Shown here: one piece after another, positions 45,749 through 57,351 of the stretch
Numbering within the stretch: the first letter of the stretch is position 1
How the letters are laid out: each line of letters starts with the position of its first letter
Source: Rosa chinensis
Taxonomy: Eukaryota; Streptophyta; Magnoliopsida; Rosales; Rosaceae
Reading direction: 5' to 3'
DNA length: 64,000 nucleotides
NCBI RefSeq assembly: GCF_002994745.2
Contig: NC_037092.1
Coordinates: forward strand, 4,392,501-4,456,500
Program-made: the position numbers and the translations under genes
Notes under the pieces: generated by a model
The model's input: the letters and a program-made list of their open reading frames with translations, nothing else
Databases searched by the model: none
What the model was told of the DNA's origin: nothing

Positions 45749-48700
45749 TTATTTTGCTGCTTTACTTTTGCCTGCATTACCAACCCTTGAATTCTTTGAA
45801 GCTTTAGATGATTTAGACGTAGATGGCATTTCAGGCTGATCAATTGTACTAGCACCTTCCTCCCTTGCATGTTCTGCAAAACAACAAAAGTACAAAGTTT
45901 AAACAAAAACTGTCCCAATTTTGGTAGACAACTAGACATTACTACATTGCATTATAAACTTGAAATAAATTAACAACGCTGCCATTCCAAAAATAAAAAT
46001 CATACCATCCTCCACACTTTCATAAAATTCAATGTCCTTGATACTAGGAACATATTGAATGTTGTGGATGCTTTCGGATCTGATCCAATTTTGGTAGCAT
46101 ATCAATGCTTCCACCGTTTTGGGAGTTAGAGAACTCCTAAGGGGATCAATGACCCTTCTGCCTGTGCTAAAGCAAGACTCACTTGCCACTGTGCTCACTT
46201 GTATTGCCAAAACATCCTTGGCAAGGGCAGCAAGATTAGGATACTTGGCACCATTCAACTTCCACCACTCCAATATATCCCACTTATGAGGAATTGCAGG
46301 CTTCTCAATCGGGTCCAATAAGTATCTATCCACTTCATGTGCAATAACAGCTTCGTCGGAGTTTTCCAATTCTTTCTCCCAATCTTGTTCCATGTCCGCT
46401 ATTTTTCCAGTAGGCTCAACTGTCCTTTTGGAGCTGGATTTGCTGCCTTGGCTAATTGAGCTCTCTCCACTCCTAGCTTTTCCATTTCCAGCCTTTGAAG
46501 ACATCAATGAGGAGCTGTACAGATCACAAAGGGCCACTAGAAGCTCTTTAACCTCAGCAGACTTCTTCTTAATGTCATCGGACTTCATTTTCAGCCACTT
46601 ATTGCATATACTTTCAAAGTTTCTGATCTTGAACCTTGGGTTTAACACCAAGGCAATGAATAAAAGCTGATTGCAGTCTTCCAAGCTTCCAAAATACTTA
46701 TCAAACTTCCCTCTCATCTTCACAGCCATATCGAACAAGATCATTTCAGTCTCTGAACCAGTGAAATCATACGGTTTATTAAACAATTCATCGATCTCCG
46801 ATTTGATGGCCACTATATCATGAAAAGCTTTCCATGATGTTGGGTGATTTGAGGCACTAATCCTCATTGTCACATCATAGAAGACCTTTAAAAACCTCAC
46901 AAAAACTGCAGCCTTTTCCCAGTCCTCTTTAACCGGTGGCCCCACCCTTTTTGTCTTATGTTTCTTCCTTGAATCAGACCCTCCAACAACTTGCAGCTCA
47001 TCCACTTCACCGTCGATGTCTTCTTCCTCATCCAAGTACCGCGTGTACTTGGTGTCCTCCTCATCAGCCATTCTATCAAAGGCTTTTCGCAGCTGTAAAG
47101 CAGTCTCTAGCATTAGAAAGGTAGAGTTCCACCTTGTTGGCACATCAAGGATGCATACTTTCTTGGACTCAACCTTCTCATTCTCTGCACACTTTTTAAA
47201 AGCTTCAAGTCTTTGTCCACTGCTCCGAACATAGCGTATCGCATTCCTAATTGAAGCAATTGATTTCTCCATCATTTTTAGGCCTGATCTGACAATGATG
47301 TTCAGAATATGTGCAAGGCACATAACATGCAGGTACTTGCCTCCAAGAACAGGCTGTTTCTCCCAGCCTAACATCTTCTTCCTAACGTACTCAATTGCAA
47401 CCTTATTTGCACTTGCATTGTCAACTGAAATTGTCAACACTCTCTCAACTTCCCAATCAAGCAAACATGCCTGTCACATCCAAATTTTTTTTTTTTTTTT
47501 TTTTAGATGCGACTTATATTCCAATCATGGAAATAAATTTCCAAAATTGAAATACGAATAATTGGAAAAGAACGATAATAGACAAGTTTCCGAAATTGAA
47601 ACACAACCTTTATTACAAGAGGGGTTTACACCAACATTTACAACAAAAGGTCAACTATATTCCAAGTTCTTGTTTAGGAATCCAAGCATGATTAACAATA
47701 ACACACATGTATATTACATTATTAAAAACACCCTTGCAATAAAATAACTTCAAACTTATTTATTCGTCACCTGCAAAATGATAAAAAGGGGTGAGCAACC
47801 ATTGCCCAGTAGGAGAAATAAACCTCTTTGAAAATCATAGTTAGAATAGCAATAATGAATGGATGCAACTATTATCTATTCCCGATAATCCACATTGTAA
47901 AATAAACTGAACCTACATGTCCCATACCATGTATTTTACCACGAAGGTGACTCAGAGTATTCAACAATGTGAACTAACTCCCACCCAAAATCAATCCCCC
48001 TAACCCTCTTTTGCTAGTCATCTTGTCTATTCCCCTTTCACCAATCCCGAATTACCCTTTCAATATCCTATACTAAGTGCACATTCACAAGTGGGCATAC
48101 CTGGGATCTGGTACCTGCTGAGGTTATAGACTCAACTACGCAAAAGATAAACCAACATACTCATTCCAATAGCATATTTACATTACCATCACCACCCTTA
48201 TACTTCATGTCTTATTGATGCACAAATACTTTGAATATGTAAATGTATTCATTATTCAGCCATACCAACAAACAGAAACACAGAGGACATAAATGCATAT
48301 AATCCTGAACACAACCATCCAATACAATCATGTAAACAACCATTCAATGCAAACATAGAGGCTCCCCAAGTTTTTTACCTACCTCGATTGATTTTCACGT
48401 TAAGTATCCGGATGAAAACAAGTTCCTATTGCAAGAATAGAATTTATTAGTTCCACACACAAAGAATTAAAGCAAAACTCAGTTAACATACTATGAAAAT
48501 CTTAGCAGTGAGTTATTTTGACCAAAACAGGTTTTTACTTGACAAACTGAAATACTGCAGTTTTCTGACCCAGTGAACTTAATGTTAAAAACTGTACAAA
48601 TCTGTTTAAAATCTGCTTTCAAGGTCTTCTAACGATTTGTAGCTGACATCCTAAAGAAACTTTCGGAATTCGAATCATCTGAAAACAATTTTCCTAGAAT

Positions 48701-50895
48701 TAGTTATGAATTTTTAAAGTTCAGCTACAGTCCCACGTTTTTCTGCAGAAACTATTACTGTGTGCTAACCTCTTCAGTTTTAATGTACTTTCTACAACTC
48801 CAATTTGTGTAAAACTTTCAATACTGAAAATAGACATTCTAAAGTGTCAAAGAAAAGAAACCACACTTACAACAAGACTTTAAAGGATGAGTGAAGGCTT
48901 TCTAAATTCAACTTTAAAACTGATTATGTTTCCTACTTGGTTCTTGACTCTTCTCAAATCAGATTCTATTAATCTATGTCTTCCAAAAAAATTCTAATGA
49001 CTAAAGGAAACAACAAACCAGATACAAAGTGATTTCAAATTCTAATTTGGATCAATTCAAAGACAAAAGATATAAACTATTTTCCAGAAAACTAGTGAAA
49101 TCAAATAGAAGATGAGAAAATAATTAGTTCTAGTTGTTCCAGTAACAACAACTCTATTCCTAACTGAACTTCATCTATATTGCAACTTCTTCTATCATCA
49201 TGAATCCCCAGGTCTTATAATAACCTATGAACATAACTCAATTTCCAAATTGCATTAACCATCAGAACCACAAAGAACTCATCAAATCAAAAATTAAAAG
49301 AATCACACCTGACTTTTTACTCCTCCACTTCTAAGATACCAAAACCCTCTTTTTCTCTCTCTCCCTTGTTTATCTATGTATCTAGCAACTCAAGGAACTG
49401 TATGGAAAGCATAGATGGTTTAACCTATTTATAGTGTCTGGAAAGGAGGTGAAAACGTAGAAAGCAAGATAGATATTCTAATTGAAATCTTACCCATATA
49501 GGTACTAGACTTGCCACCTCCAGATTTCTAGAGTTCCAGCTCCTGATTCTAGGGTTCCAGCTCTAGCTTCATAGCTTTGGGGAATCACCAATCTGAAACT
49601 TGATTTCCAAGGCTGTTGACACCTCCTACTTACCTATGGCGGCGGCTATGTCCTTTGTACTTTCCTAAGGCGGTGGCTAGTGTATCAGATGGAGGAGAAT
49701 ATGTGAGGAAGACGATGAAGAGACGGGACAATGCTTTGAGTTTAGGCGTTGTTTGATTTGGTTTTGTCGTGGAGTTTTATTCTATCAGCTGTTAAGCTAC
49801 TTGGGTTTGAGTTTTGGGCCAAATCTTTTGGGCTAAACTCTAATTACTTAAACCCAAATAAATAAAATTCAACTCTATACTATATATATAGATATATATG
49901 TATATATATATAAACAATATTTAAACAAATAGTTTAGCACAATAAAATTAAACTTATTATTTTTTTAGAAAATGTTTAAAAATTTTAGGTCGTCACAATG
50001 CCTCCAACAACTTCACTATGCTATTGCCCTGATGATCAGGAATTACCCTAAAATTTAGTATTCTTTTGTGCAATGTCCAACCAGCATCAATAAAATGGGC
50101 AGTCACCACCATGTAGTTGATATTTTACACTGATGTCCATGTATCGGTGGTCAAGCAAAGGCAATGATTCCTTAACTCTTTCTTCAGCTCTAATCTGGCT
50201 GCTTTATACATGGACAGAAACAGTTTCACAATAACCCTCCTAGAAGGCACATCCCACCTAGGTACAGCCACACTACAAAAGTATCTAAACCCCGGCCTTT
50301 CGATGAAACTGAAAGGCAATTCATCCATTACTATCATCTTGCAGGCTGCTTCCCTGCAAGCTTCCTGACTCCATTTCACCATCACCAACTCCTTAGTGCC
50401 ACCGGTACTTAATACCTGCTGCCCACTTTCTAAATCAACCCTACCCGGATATTTTTTGCACACTTCTAGTATATGTCTCCTAAGTGAACTAGTTCCATTT
50501 CCATAAGTATCAGATGCAAGATCAGTTCCACAGTAATTGCACTTAGCTCTCTGTTTAACACAAGTTTGAACTTTCTTACCATCCTTAATCTCGAACTGAG
50601 GCTTCTCAATCTTCTTGAAGTGCAACCACACCCAAGATCTTCCAGCAGGTTTTTCTTCTTTTGCTTCTTCTTTTTCATCATCTCCAGCATTGGTCGGTCC
50701 AGCAGCTGCAGCTTGACCATGTTTTCTCTTCACACCAGCCTTCCTCTTTGAGGCTTTGAATGTTTTGGGAATCGTCTGAACCCTTGAAGCATCAGTTGGT
50801 GTTGGAAGAGCAATGGCTTTTGAATTGGAATTGGAATCAGAACTTTGGGATGAATTGGAATCGGAACTGTGGGATGAATTCTGAGGAGAAGCCAT
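45749..50895 (-). pseudogene. hAT transposase (BED zinc finger, RICESLEEPER-like), broken
   Basis: The 5' part (50895-50125) starts MASPQNSSHSSDSNSSQSSD and contains a BED finger (CNYCGTDL...SLRRHILEVC) and the first catalytic block CLCLTTDTWTSV. A TAA follows where Q is expected, and the frame continues (NINYMVVTAHFIDAGW) to LLEA at about 50003. A 2.5-kb solo LTR intervenes. The 3' part (47464-46000) resumes CLLDWEVERVLTISVDNASA, then WNSTF and the dimerisation domain (DILEWWKLN, FSTGRRVIDPLRSSLTPKTV). A donor GATG|GTATGA at about 46007 suggests an intron to a last exon at 45873-45749 ending KSKAAK. The transposase would excise and insert the element; this copy is dead by nonsense change and insertion. 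Confidence 0.93.
47472..49997. repeat. 2526-bp solo LTR inside hAT transposase, TSD ATGCC
   Basis: Starts TGTCACATCCAAATTT and ends AGGTCGTCACA, with ATGCC at 47467-47471 and 49998-50002. No gag or pol inside. The body shows gtgagcaac...gcccagtag like the solo LTR at 25357, so they may be related families. It separates LLEA from CLLDWE in the transposase. Confidence 0.85.
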
Positions 50896-52822
50896 GAAAT
50901 GCTATGACTATGACAACTTTAAATCCACATTCAATGGCCTGCACAAATAGTAAACAAGGAATTGTTAATTGCAGAAACTATATGAAGCTGCACAAATAGC
51001 ATTACAGTTAACTCTTTCTAATTACATAGCAAATTTGGTTTCATTGCAGAAACTATATGAAGCTGCTGTAAATCATTGTATCCCATTGGCTCAGAATGAA
51101 AAGGGATGTATATACTGGGGAAGTAATTATAAGTTTATAACAGTAACTTTAAAACTAATAATTATAACAGTAACTCTAAAAAAAATGAAGTAGAATGTAG
51201 AATCCTAAGAGATAATACTTGGTGAAATTTAAACCCCGGCCTTTCTCTGATTTCTGTATAGGTAAAAGTCTCGAACATTAGCTTCGGGTTCCTAACATAT
51301 ATTTATACACACTGCTACCCTTTCGATATCAGTGTCCCTTTAGATTCTTAGAATATGCTCGATAAAATCTGACTCCTGTTTTCCATAACTCATCTGAGAA
51401 CACAAACTCACCATCTCACTGAAAAGCAACCCACTCCCTGCTTAACAACCTATGGCAAAAGAAAAGAAAGCAACACAACATTCATAAAAAAAAGAAGCTC
51501 TATGCTATTCTGAAACAAGGCTAATTTTCTCAGTCCTCATCTGTCACTCTCTGTTTCCAGCTGAACAAGATGAGCATTTTCTTCTTGTTATTGCTCCTCC
51601 TATCACTCTCATCCTCTGTTTCACTGGGCAGCTCAAGTAGCAGCAATCAAGCTACTTAATTAGATTTTTGGATTATCCAGCAATCAAGTAGCAGCAATCA
51701 CTCTCATTCTCTGATTTCTCATTAATTAATAATAATATCCTCATACAGCTATCAAGCAACAATTAAACTGGACTAGATTTATTTAAAAAAAAATAATGAT
51801 AATTACTGATGTTCTTTGAGAGTCAAAACCCAGGAAACAGATAATTGTCATGATCTGGGTGGAAAAGAATTCTCTCCTTCATTTTCATATCAACCAAGCA
51901 AGGATCATCAACAAATCAACAATCCAAAAGGAAAAAACCCAAAAGAGCAAACTATTCATCAGATGATCATCTTTAACTTGACAAATGAATCCAAAACTAT
52001 TTCCATCTATTTGAATTCAGACTTTTATCCAGAAAATCTAAAGCAAGAAGCAAAACTATTTCCATCTATTTGAGAAAAAAAAAATACTATGAGAATGAAA
52101 AAGCAAAGGTCTTGAAATCTCACCCCTCAAGCTAAGATTTGTCCCCTCAAGCCGCAGAGTGCAGACCATCAAGGATTCAAGGCTCAGGGAGAATCGAGAC
52201 TGGAGAGAGAGGTTGAGACTAGAGATCGAGATCGAGATCGAGACTGGAGAGAGAGGCTGGAGAGAGAGGTTGAGACTGGAGATCGAGACTGGAGAGAGAG
52301 GTTGAGACTGAGATTTGGGGCTGAGACTGAGTCACTGAGATTTGGGGCTGAGAATCTGAGATTGAGTATCGAGTATCGACGGCAAAGAGAGGGAGGCTGA
52401 GGGACAGAAGGAGTATCGACGGCAAAGAGAGGGAGTAGTGGAGTACTCGAGACTGGAGAGTGGATAGACGGATAGTACTAGGGCTGGACTAAAGAGTAAA
52501 GGCCTCGGTCCTTTAGGAGTTTCGGGTTGTTCATATTTTTTTTTATATTTAACTTATTATTATAACACCCAATCATGGACTGACATGTGGCAACTACTAC
52601 AGTGTTCGGGTCGGTTCGGGCTTTCAGGCTCTGAAAATATGGAACCCGAGACCGAACCGAAAATTTCAATTCGGGTCGGGCTTTAGACCGAACCGAAAAT
52701 TTCAATTCTAAAACCAAAAAAGCCCGACCCGAAAATTTCAATTCTAAAACCAAACCGATTCGGGCTTTTTCACTCGGTTCGGGTCGGGTCCTCGGTCTTT
52801 CGGGTCCGGACGCCCAGCCCTA
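50896..52822. other. hAT 5' region, non-coding with GAGATC-type repeats
   Basis: Upstream part of the hAT element. At 52195-52400 the units GAGATCGAGACTGGAGAGAG and GAGGTTGAGACT repeat imperfectly. The last 250 bp is the subterminal CGGGCTTT zone. No further gene supported. The 3' region 44919-45748 likewise holds none. Confidence 0.6.
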
Positions 52823-53520
52823 ATAGCACCAAGAGGGTGGGATTTAATATCCCCATGGAGAATTAAATTGACTAAGATTGCGGAGTCTGATTCAATCTCA
52901 AGTTTAGAGATGCTACAATTAGATGCCATTTTGAGGCCAAAAACAAACCCCAAGCCTCAACATCTAAAACTTGACCAATACCAAGGTTGGCCTGAAAACC
53001 GCAGATCCAATCCCCATTATAATATCTTAAGACTCCACCAGCAGCAATGCGACCATTAGCACAACATCGAGCACCATCAACATTCAGCTTTGCAGTTCCA
53101 GGGAGAGGCTTTTTCCAAGGCAAGATGTTTAAATAATAATCACTAGTAACATTGGCAGTTCTTGATAATTGATACCATTCCATAGCAGCATTGGAAGCGA
53201 TTTGGCTTGCAATTTTCATTTTGTTTTAATATCCTTGTAAAGTTCCGTATTTTGTAGTTCCCCTGGTAGTTTAATATGCTGGTAGTTTTGAATGTTGACG
53301 ACACTTCTCAAATAGTTTCAATAAACTTGCATTTCTGCTGTAAAATTGCGTCAGATGTATTTTATATCATCCGTCGAACACTGCTGTTCGGTTTATTTCC
53401 CGTCTAGTAGCTTTTTTTTTTTTTTTGCATGAAATATATCATATCTGTATTAGGACAGCAGGAAATCAGCCAACGGTGACATATACTTTTAAGAGTTCTG
53501 AGTAAGTTTCAATCTAATTA

Positions 53521-53935
53521 GGGCTAAATACAAATTACTACTCTGTGGTTTAGGGCCAAAATCAATTCAGTCCCTGAACTTCTAATTTCATCAAAAACAC
53601 CCCTGCACTTTCAATTTTGATCTAATAGGTCCAATTTGTTAGTTTTTCGACAATTGAGTTATTTAACTTGTTAATGTGACTCATATATGGCCTATGTTTT
53701 ATGATGTGGTGTCGAGGTGGTCTGCATAGTCAATTTAGGAGTGAGTCCTACTATTAAAAATAAATAGTTTTTCAACAAATAATCCAACTATAACTTGAAC
53801 CCATAACAGAATATTAATGAATTAGACCTATTAGATCAAAATTGAAAGTGTAGGGGTGTTTTTGATGAAATTAGAAGTCCAGGGACTGAATTGATTTTGG
53901 ACCTAAACCACAGGGTACTAACTAGTATTTAGCCC
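53521..53935. mobile_element. 415-bp Mutator-like MITE with long TIRs, TSD ATCTAATTA
   Basis: ATCTAATTA lies at 53512-53520 and 53936-53944, while copy 1 has it once at 24114-24122. The ends GGGCTAAATACAAATTA and (reverse complement) GGGCTAAATACTAGTTA start inverted repeats of about 120-150 bp. A 9-bp duplication and long TIRs fit Mutator-like elements. Non-coding. Confidence 0.95.
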
Positions 53936-54849
53936 ATCTAATTAAGTATGATACAACAGATATCCATACTGTTCCAATGGACCACAGTAGACGGCAAGAA
54001 TCCCCAAAAAAGCATTGTGGGAAAACAGAAAATGCATTATAACTCCATACAATGATTTACACAAGTTTTTCTAGCAAAGAAACATGATTTACCCAAGTTT
54101 GCTAAAATGCCGTTATCATGTAAATACGCATGTATTCTATGTCAGGATAGGGTCGTTCAGCACATCTGAAGATAGAATCTTAAACAGTGACAGAACCTTC
54201 AATATTTTGGACTGAAAATTGAATTCTGGTAACCATCACGGACATCATCAAATTAAAATCCCTGCATTGAGCAACGGATAAAGTCCTATTTTTTTCATGA
54301 ATTATCCTGATCAATTGGTCCCAAATTTGCCTCTTATCTCTGAAAATATTTATAGTAATAAGCTTCAATTACACAAACGCCCACACTGCAACAAAACCAA
54401 AACTAACATCTATAATGACCAAGGTGGAAAGGAGTCTTCTACCTTCACCCTCCATGCAAACTGATACCCAGATGTCTGGGCTCACAGATCCAGCTAAAGA
54501 CTCAAACACGGATAGTTCTAATGGATGCACAAGATAAGAAAATCATAGACCCATAAAAAGCACAGTTGGAGAAACCAAAAAGTAGACGACATATCTGTTT
54601 AACTAACAAAGGTCTGCCTTCAGTGCAGGAAATCCAACACTAGGAAAAGAACATGCATGAAAAGCATGGATCCATACAACGACATACCCAAGCTTGCTAT
54701 CATTAAAATGCAGAGTCCTGTATAGATTGTTCTCGGTAAGGATAAGTTTGTATACGTACCTGCTGAAAATAGAATCTCAACAGTAGCACAAACTTGTATG
54801 TTTGGGATTGAAAATTGAATTCTGGTAACCCCCCTGAACATATAAGATA

Positions 54850-55322
54850 AAATCCCAGTGTATAGCTTCGGGCACATCCCATCAGTTCTATGTTTTATCA
54901 ACTATCTTAATTAATGTCCAACACAAGTATCCAACCCCTAAGGAACAACATCCGACACACTCAATTATCTACCTCTATGCACACATTTCTTCAGCAATCA
55001 CTGCATTTTAGAAGCCCATTTCGCCCAGTACCCAGATTATTCAAAAGAATCTAAAAGCATGCAACTGAAATCTTGTTACACATACTAACAAACCTCTATA
55101 TGAATCTCGACCCACTCCTCAATGCTAAATTATGTCAAAATATCGATCAAAATAAAAAGATGAACTAGATAGATATTGCGGGCTATCATATTGATCAAAG
55201 TAACAAAATCTTGATACCTTTCAAGTTGATGTGGTTGTAATTAGCCATTTTTCCTCAAAAGAAAATATAAAGAGTTATTAATATTGATTGGAAATATCTT
55301 TCGCATATGTAAAAAAAATATA
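54850..55322. other. Block present in copy 2 only
   Basis: About 470 bp absent from copy 1, where the flanks meet at 28262 (ataagataaaaaacacc). There are no terminal repeats or target duplication; the ends share TAAAA, so a deletion in copy 1 by microhomology is the simpler reading. No gene inside. Confidence 0.6.
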
Positions 55323-55806
55323 AAAAAAACACCCTATTAAACCAATCATCAGATAGATTTTGATACTTATCCAGACAAGTTTACTGTCTTACACGGCATT
55401 CCCATAAAATTAAGGTACAAAACGGAACTAAGCCATGAGATATCCTCACAACATTTATGTAGTTATAATTACATCAAGCCAGAAGTAGTCGGGTTCATTT
55501 GCGAAACTTAGCGATATCCACGCCTGCAAATCAATCAAAAACCAAATAAAGACAAAGAAGTCAATGTCACATAAGAATCCTCAATGTGGAAATAGACACA
55601 GGTTGAATAGATAAAAGATGAGAACAGCAACAGTTGATTAACAAATGAATATGTAATTGAGACTTGGACTTTTTAACACAAAATTAATCGGACCAAAAGA
55701 AGAATCAAAGAAGATTGCAAAACGATGAAAGACTCAAAAAAGGATTCTGAAAAAAAAAGAAAAGAAAAATCACAAGGAAATAAAAGAGATCTGAGATCTG
55801 ATCTCA

Positions 55807-55971
55807 TCAATCTTTCTCCAACCGACCTCTTCCCATGAGAACTCGCTCGTTCATAGCGATCCATCTTTTTAGCGCGTGTCGACTGATAGCTGTGCAGATT
55901 ACAGCGTTGCCTAAAAGCCCGACTGCCGCAACGGAGCCATAGAGAGCAAAGAACCCCTTGGACCATGCCAT
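55807..55971 (-). CDS. 54-residue ORF (copy 2)
   Basis: Opens MAWSKGFFALYGSVAAVGLL and ends RGRLEKD. Three differences from the copy at 28741, all replacements (C to Y, V to A, N to H), and no silent change. Hydrophobic N-terminal half. Family unknown. Confidence 0.38.
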   Translation of the reverse strand: MAWSKGFFALYGSVAAVGLLGNAVICTAISRHALKRWIAMNERVLMGRGRLEKD

Positions 55972-56328
55972 GATTCGCAGAGAGAATTGGGAATTTTTCT
56001 AGATTGCGGGACTTTTTTCTGATTTTAGGGTTCGTTTAGCTGTAGCTATGCCTTTACATAGACTCGGACATACGGTCTTGGGTTGGGCCCTTTTAGTTCC
56101 TAGGCAGACTCAAATAGAAGTTACGGCCTAATTTTACAGGGAGCTATTCCCAAGAAAGGTATTAGACTATTAGGAGTGAAACTTTTTTATTTTTTTTTGT
56201 CAATAGCTCATCCTCCTTCTTCTTCTTCTTCTTCTTCTTCTTCTTTTCTTTTCCTTTAGTTTCATGCATAATAAATCTACTTAAATTAAATTGTACCAAA
56301 TGAGAGGCAACTATGAGAGGGAGGAATA

Positions 56329-56605
56329 AAGCAGAAGATTGGATCGCCACATGGAGAATTGGCATAGCAAATTTCTCTCAAAAGCAGTAGGGAAGATGAT
56401 TTTAGTGAAAGCAGTGGCTCACGCAACACCCACTCATACCATGAGTGTCCTTAGATTGCCAAAATTACCAGGTTTTGGTGAGGAACGGGTGGAGATAAAA
56501 AAAATTTTAAAAAAAAAAAGGATGCATTGGTGCATACGGGAGAAATTGTGCTTTGGGTTTAAGAGAGATGGAGATGTTCAATAAAGCTTTGCTAGCCAAA
56601 ACTTT
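56329..56605 (+). pseudogene. LINE reverse transcriptase scrap (copy 2)
   Basis: Duplicate of 29250-29535, with HSKFLSKAVGKMILVKAVAH and MSVLRLPK, and the same internal deletion. A-run lengths differ. Confidence 0.75.
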
Positions 56606-57090
56606 TTGACATTTAATTTTAGGGGGTGAAATTTGCACACCCAAATTTACAAACTGCACACCCTTTTATTTTTTTAATAATATTTCATCTCCCATCTTTT
56701 TAGACTTCCTAAAATAACCTAAAAAACACACCCTCTCTCTCTCTCTCACACACACACACACCATAACTCGAGTCCACCTCAATCTCCGTCGGTTGGAGCA
56801 TTCCCCGGGATCTGAAGAATTGCATATCTCCGATCCTCGATTTCCACGCCAAAATTGGATCTCCGGTCCTGAGTATGCTTCGTCAGATTCCGGTGAGTAT
56901 GCTTCCAAGTGCAGCGCCCAATAGATGGTCCTGCATCATCAAATTTGGTTCATAGCATTTGGCATTTGGGATTTTGAATTGAGTTGATAGTGAAAATGCA
57001 TGAATTAAATTGAAGAATGAGTAATACTTGAGCAAGAACGCTTTTAATGGCTGTTGGATTTCTTCCAATGCTCTGCAAATGGGTCTCTTC

Positions 57091-57344
57091 AGTCAAGTAT
57101 AACACGATTGAGAGACTTAATTGTCTGATGGTATATTCATCTAATTTGCATATGTTTATATAGAATGTTTACAGAACTTTTACAGCTATATAAAAAACCC
57201 TTACTCGTACTGCTTTCATGTGCTACACTAATGATGTCTACCATAATCATTCCGATCTAGATCTGCACGTTTCAATGTTGGCATGCCATGATGATCTTCC
57301 ATGTTCTATGATTCCTAGCATGTTCATAACAACTCACGCTGACA
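57091..57344 (-). repeat. 3' LTR of Copia element B
   Basis: In element orientation TGTCAGCGTGAG...CTTGACT; has a 2-A longer run near 57192 than the other LTR. Confidence 0.93.
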
Positions 57345-57351
57345 CTCCCCC

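Larger units (their letters stand above)
44679..52822 (-). mobile_element. 8.1-kb hAT element with transposase gene, TSD ATAGCACC, empty site in copy 1
   Basis: The terminal inverted repeat is TAGGGCTGGGC (reverse complement at the right end GCCCAGCCCTA). ATAGCACC lies at 44671-44678 and 52823-52830, with a single copy in the uninterrupted LINE of copy 1 near 23406. Subterminal zones are full of CGGGTCGGGC/CGGGCTTT words. Inside is a minus-strand BED/hAT transposase, split by a solo LTR. Without the LTR the element is about 5.6 kb, a normal size for an autonomous hAT. Confidence 0.95.
43769..53220 (-). pseudogene. LINE 3' end (copy 2), split by two hAT insertions
   Basis: The same truncated LINE as at 23118-23802. 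The poly(A) end (T run 43769-43782) and 3' UTR are at 43769-43854, the C-terminal coding part at 44466-44678 (ECNGTADALAKSGLDHD), and the remainder at 52831-53220 (LNVDGARCCANGRIAAGG). The breaks at 43855 and 44679 are exact hAT insertions with 8-bp duplications. The outer target repeat is ATTTTCAGTTTG on the left and ATTTTCATTTTG on the right. Confidence 0.9.

Noticed and set aside
52219..52425. Ser/Leu-rich ORF
   Set aside because: Product of a degenerate GAGATCGAGACTGG repeat inside the hAT element.
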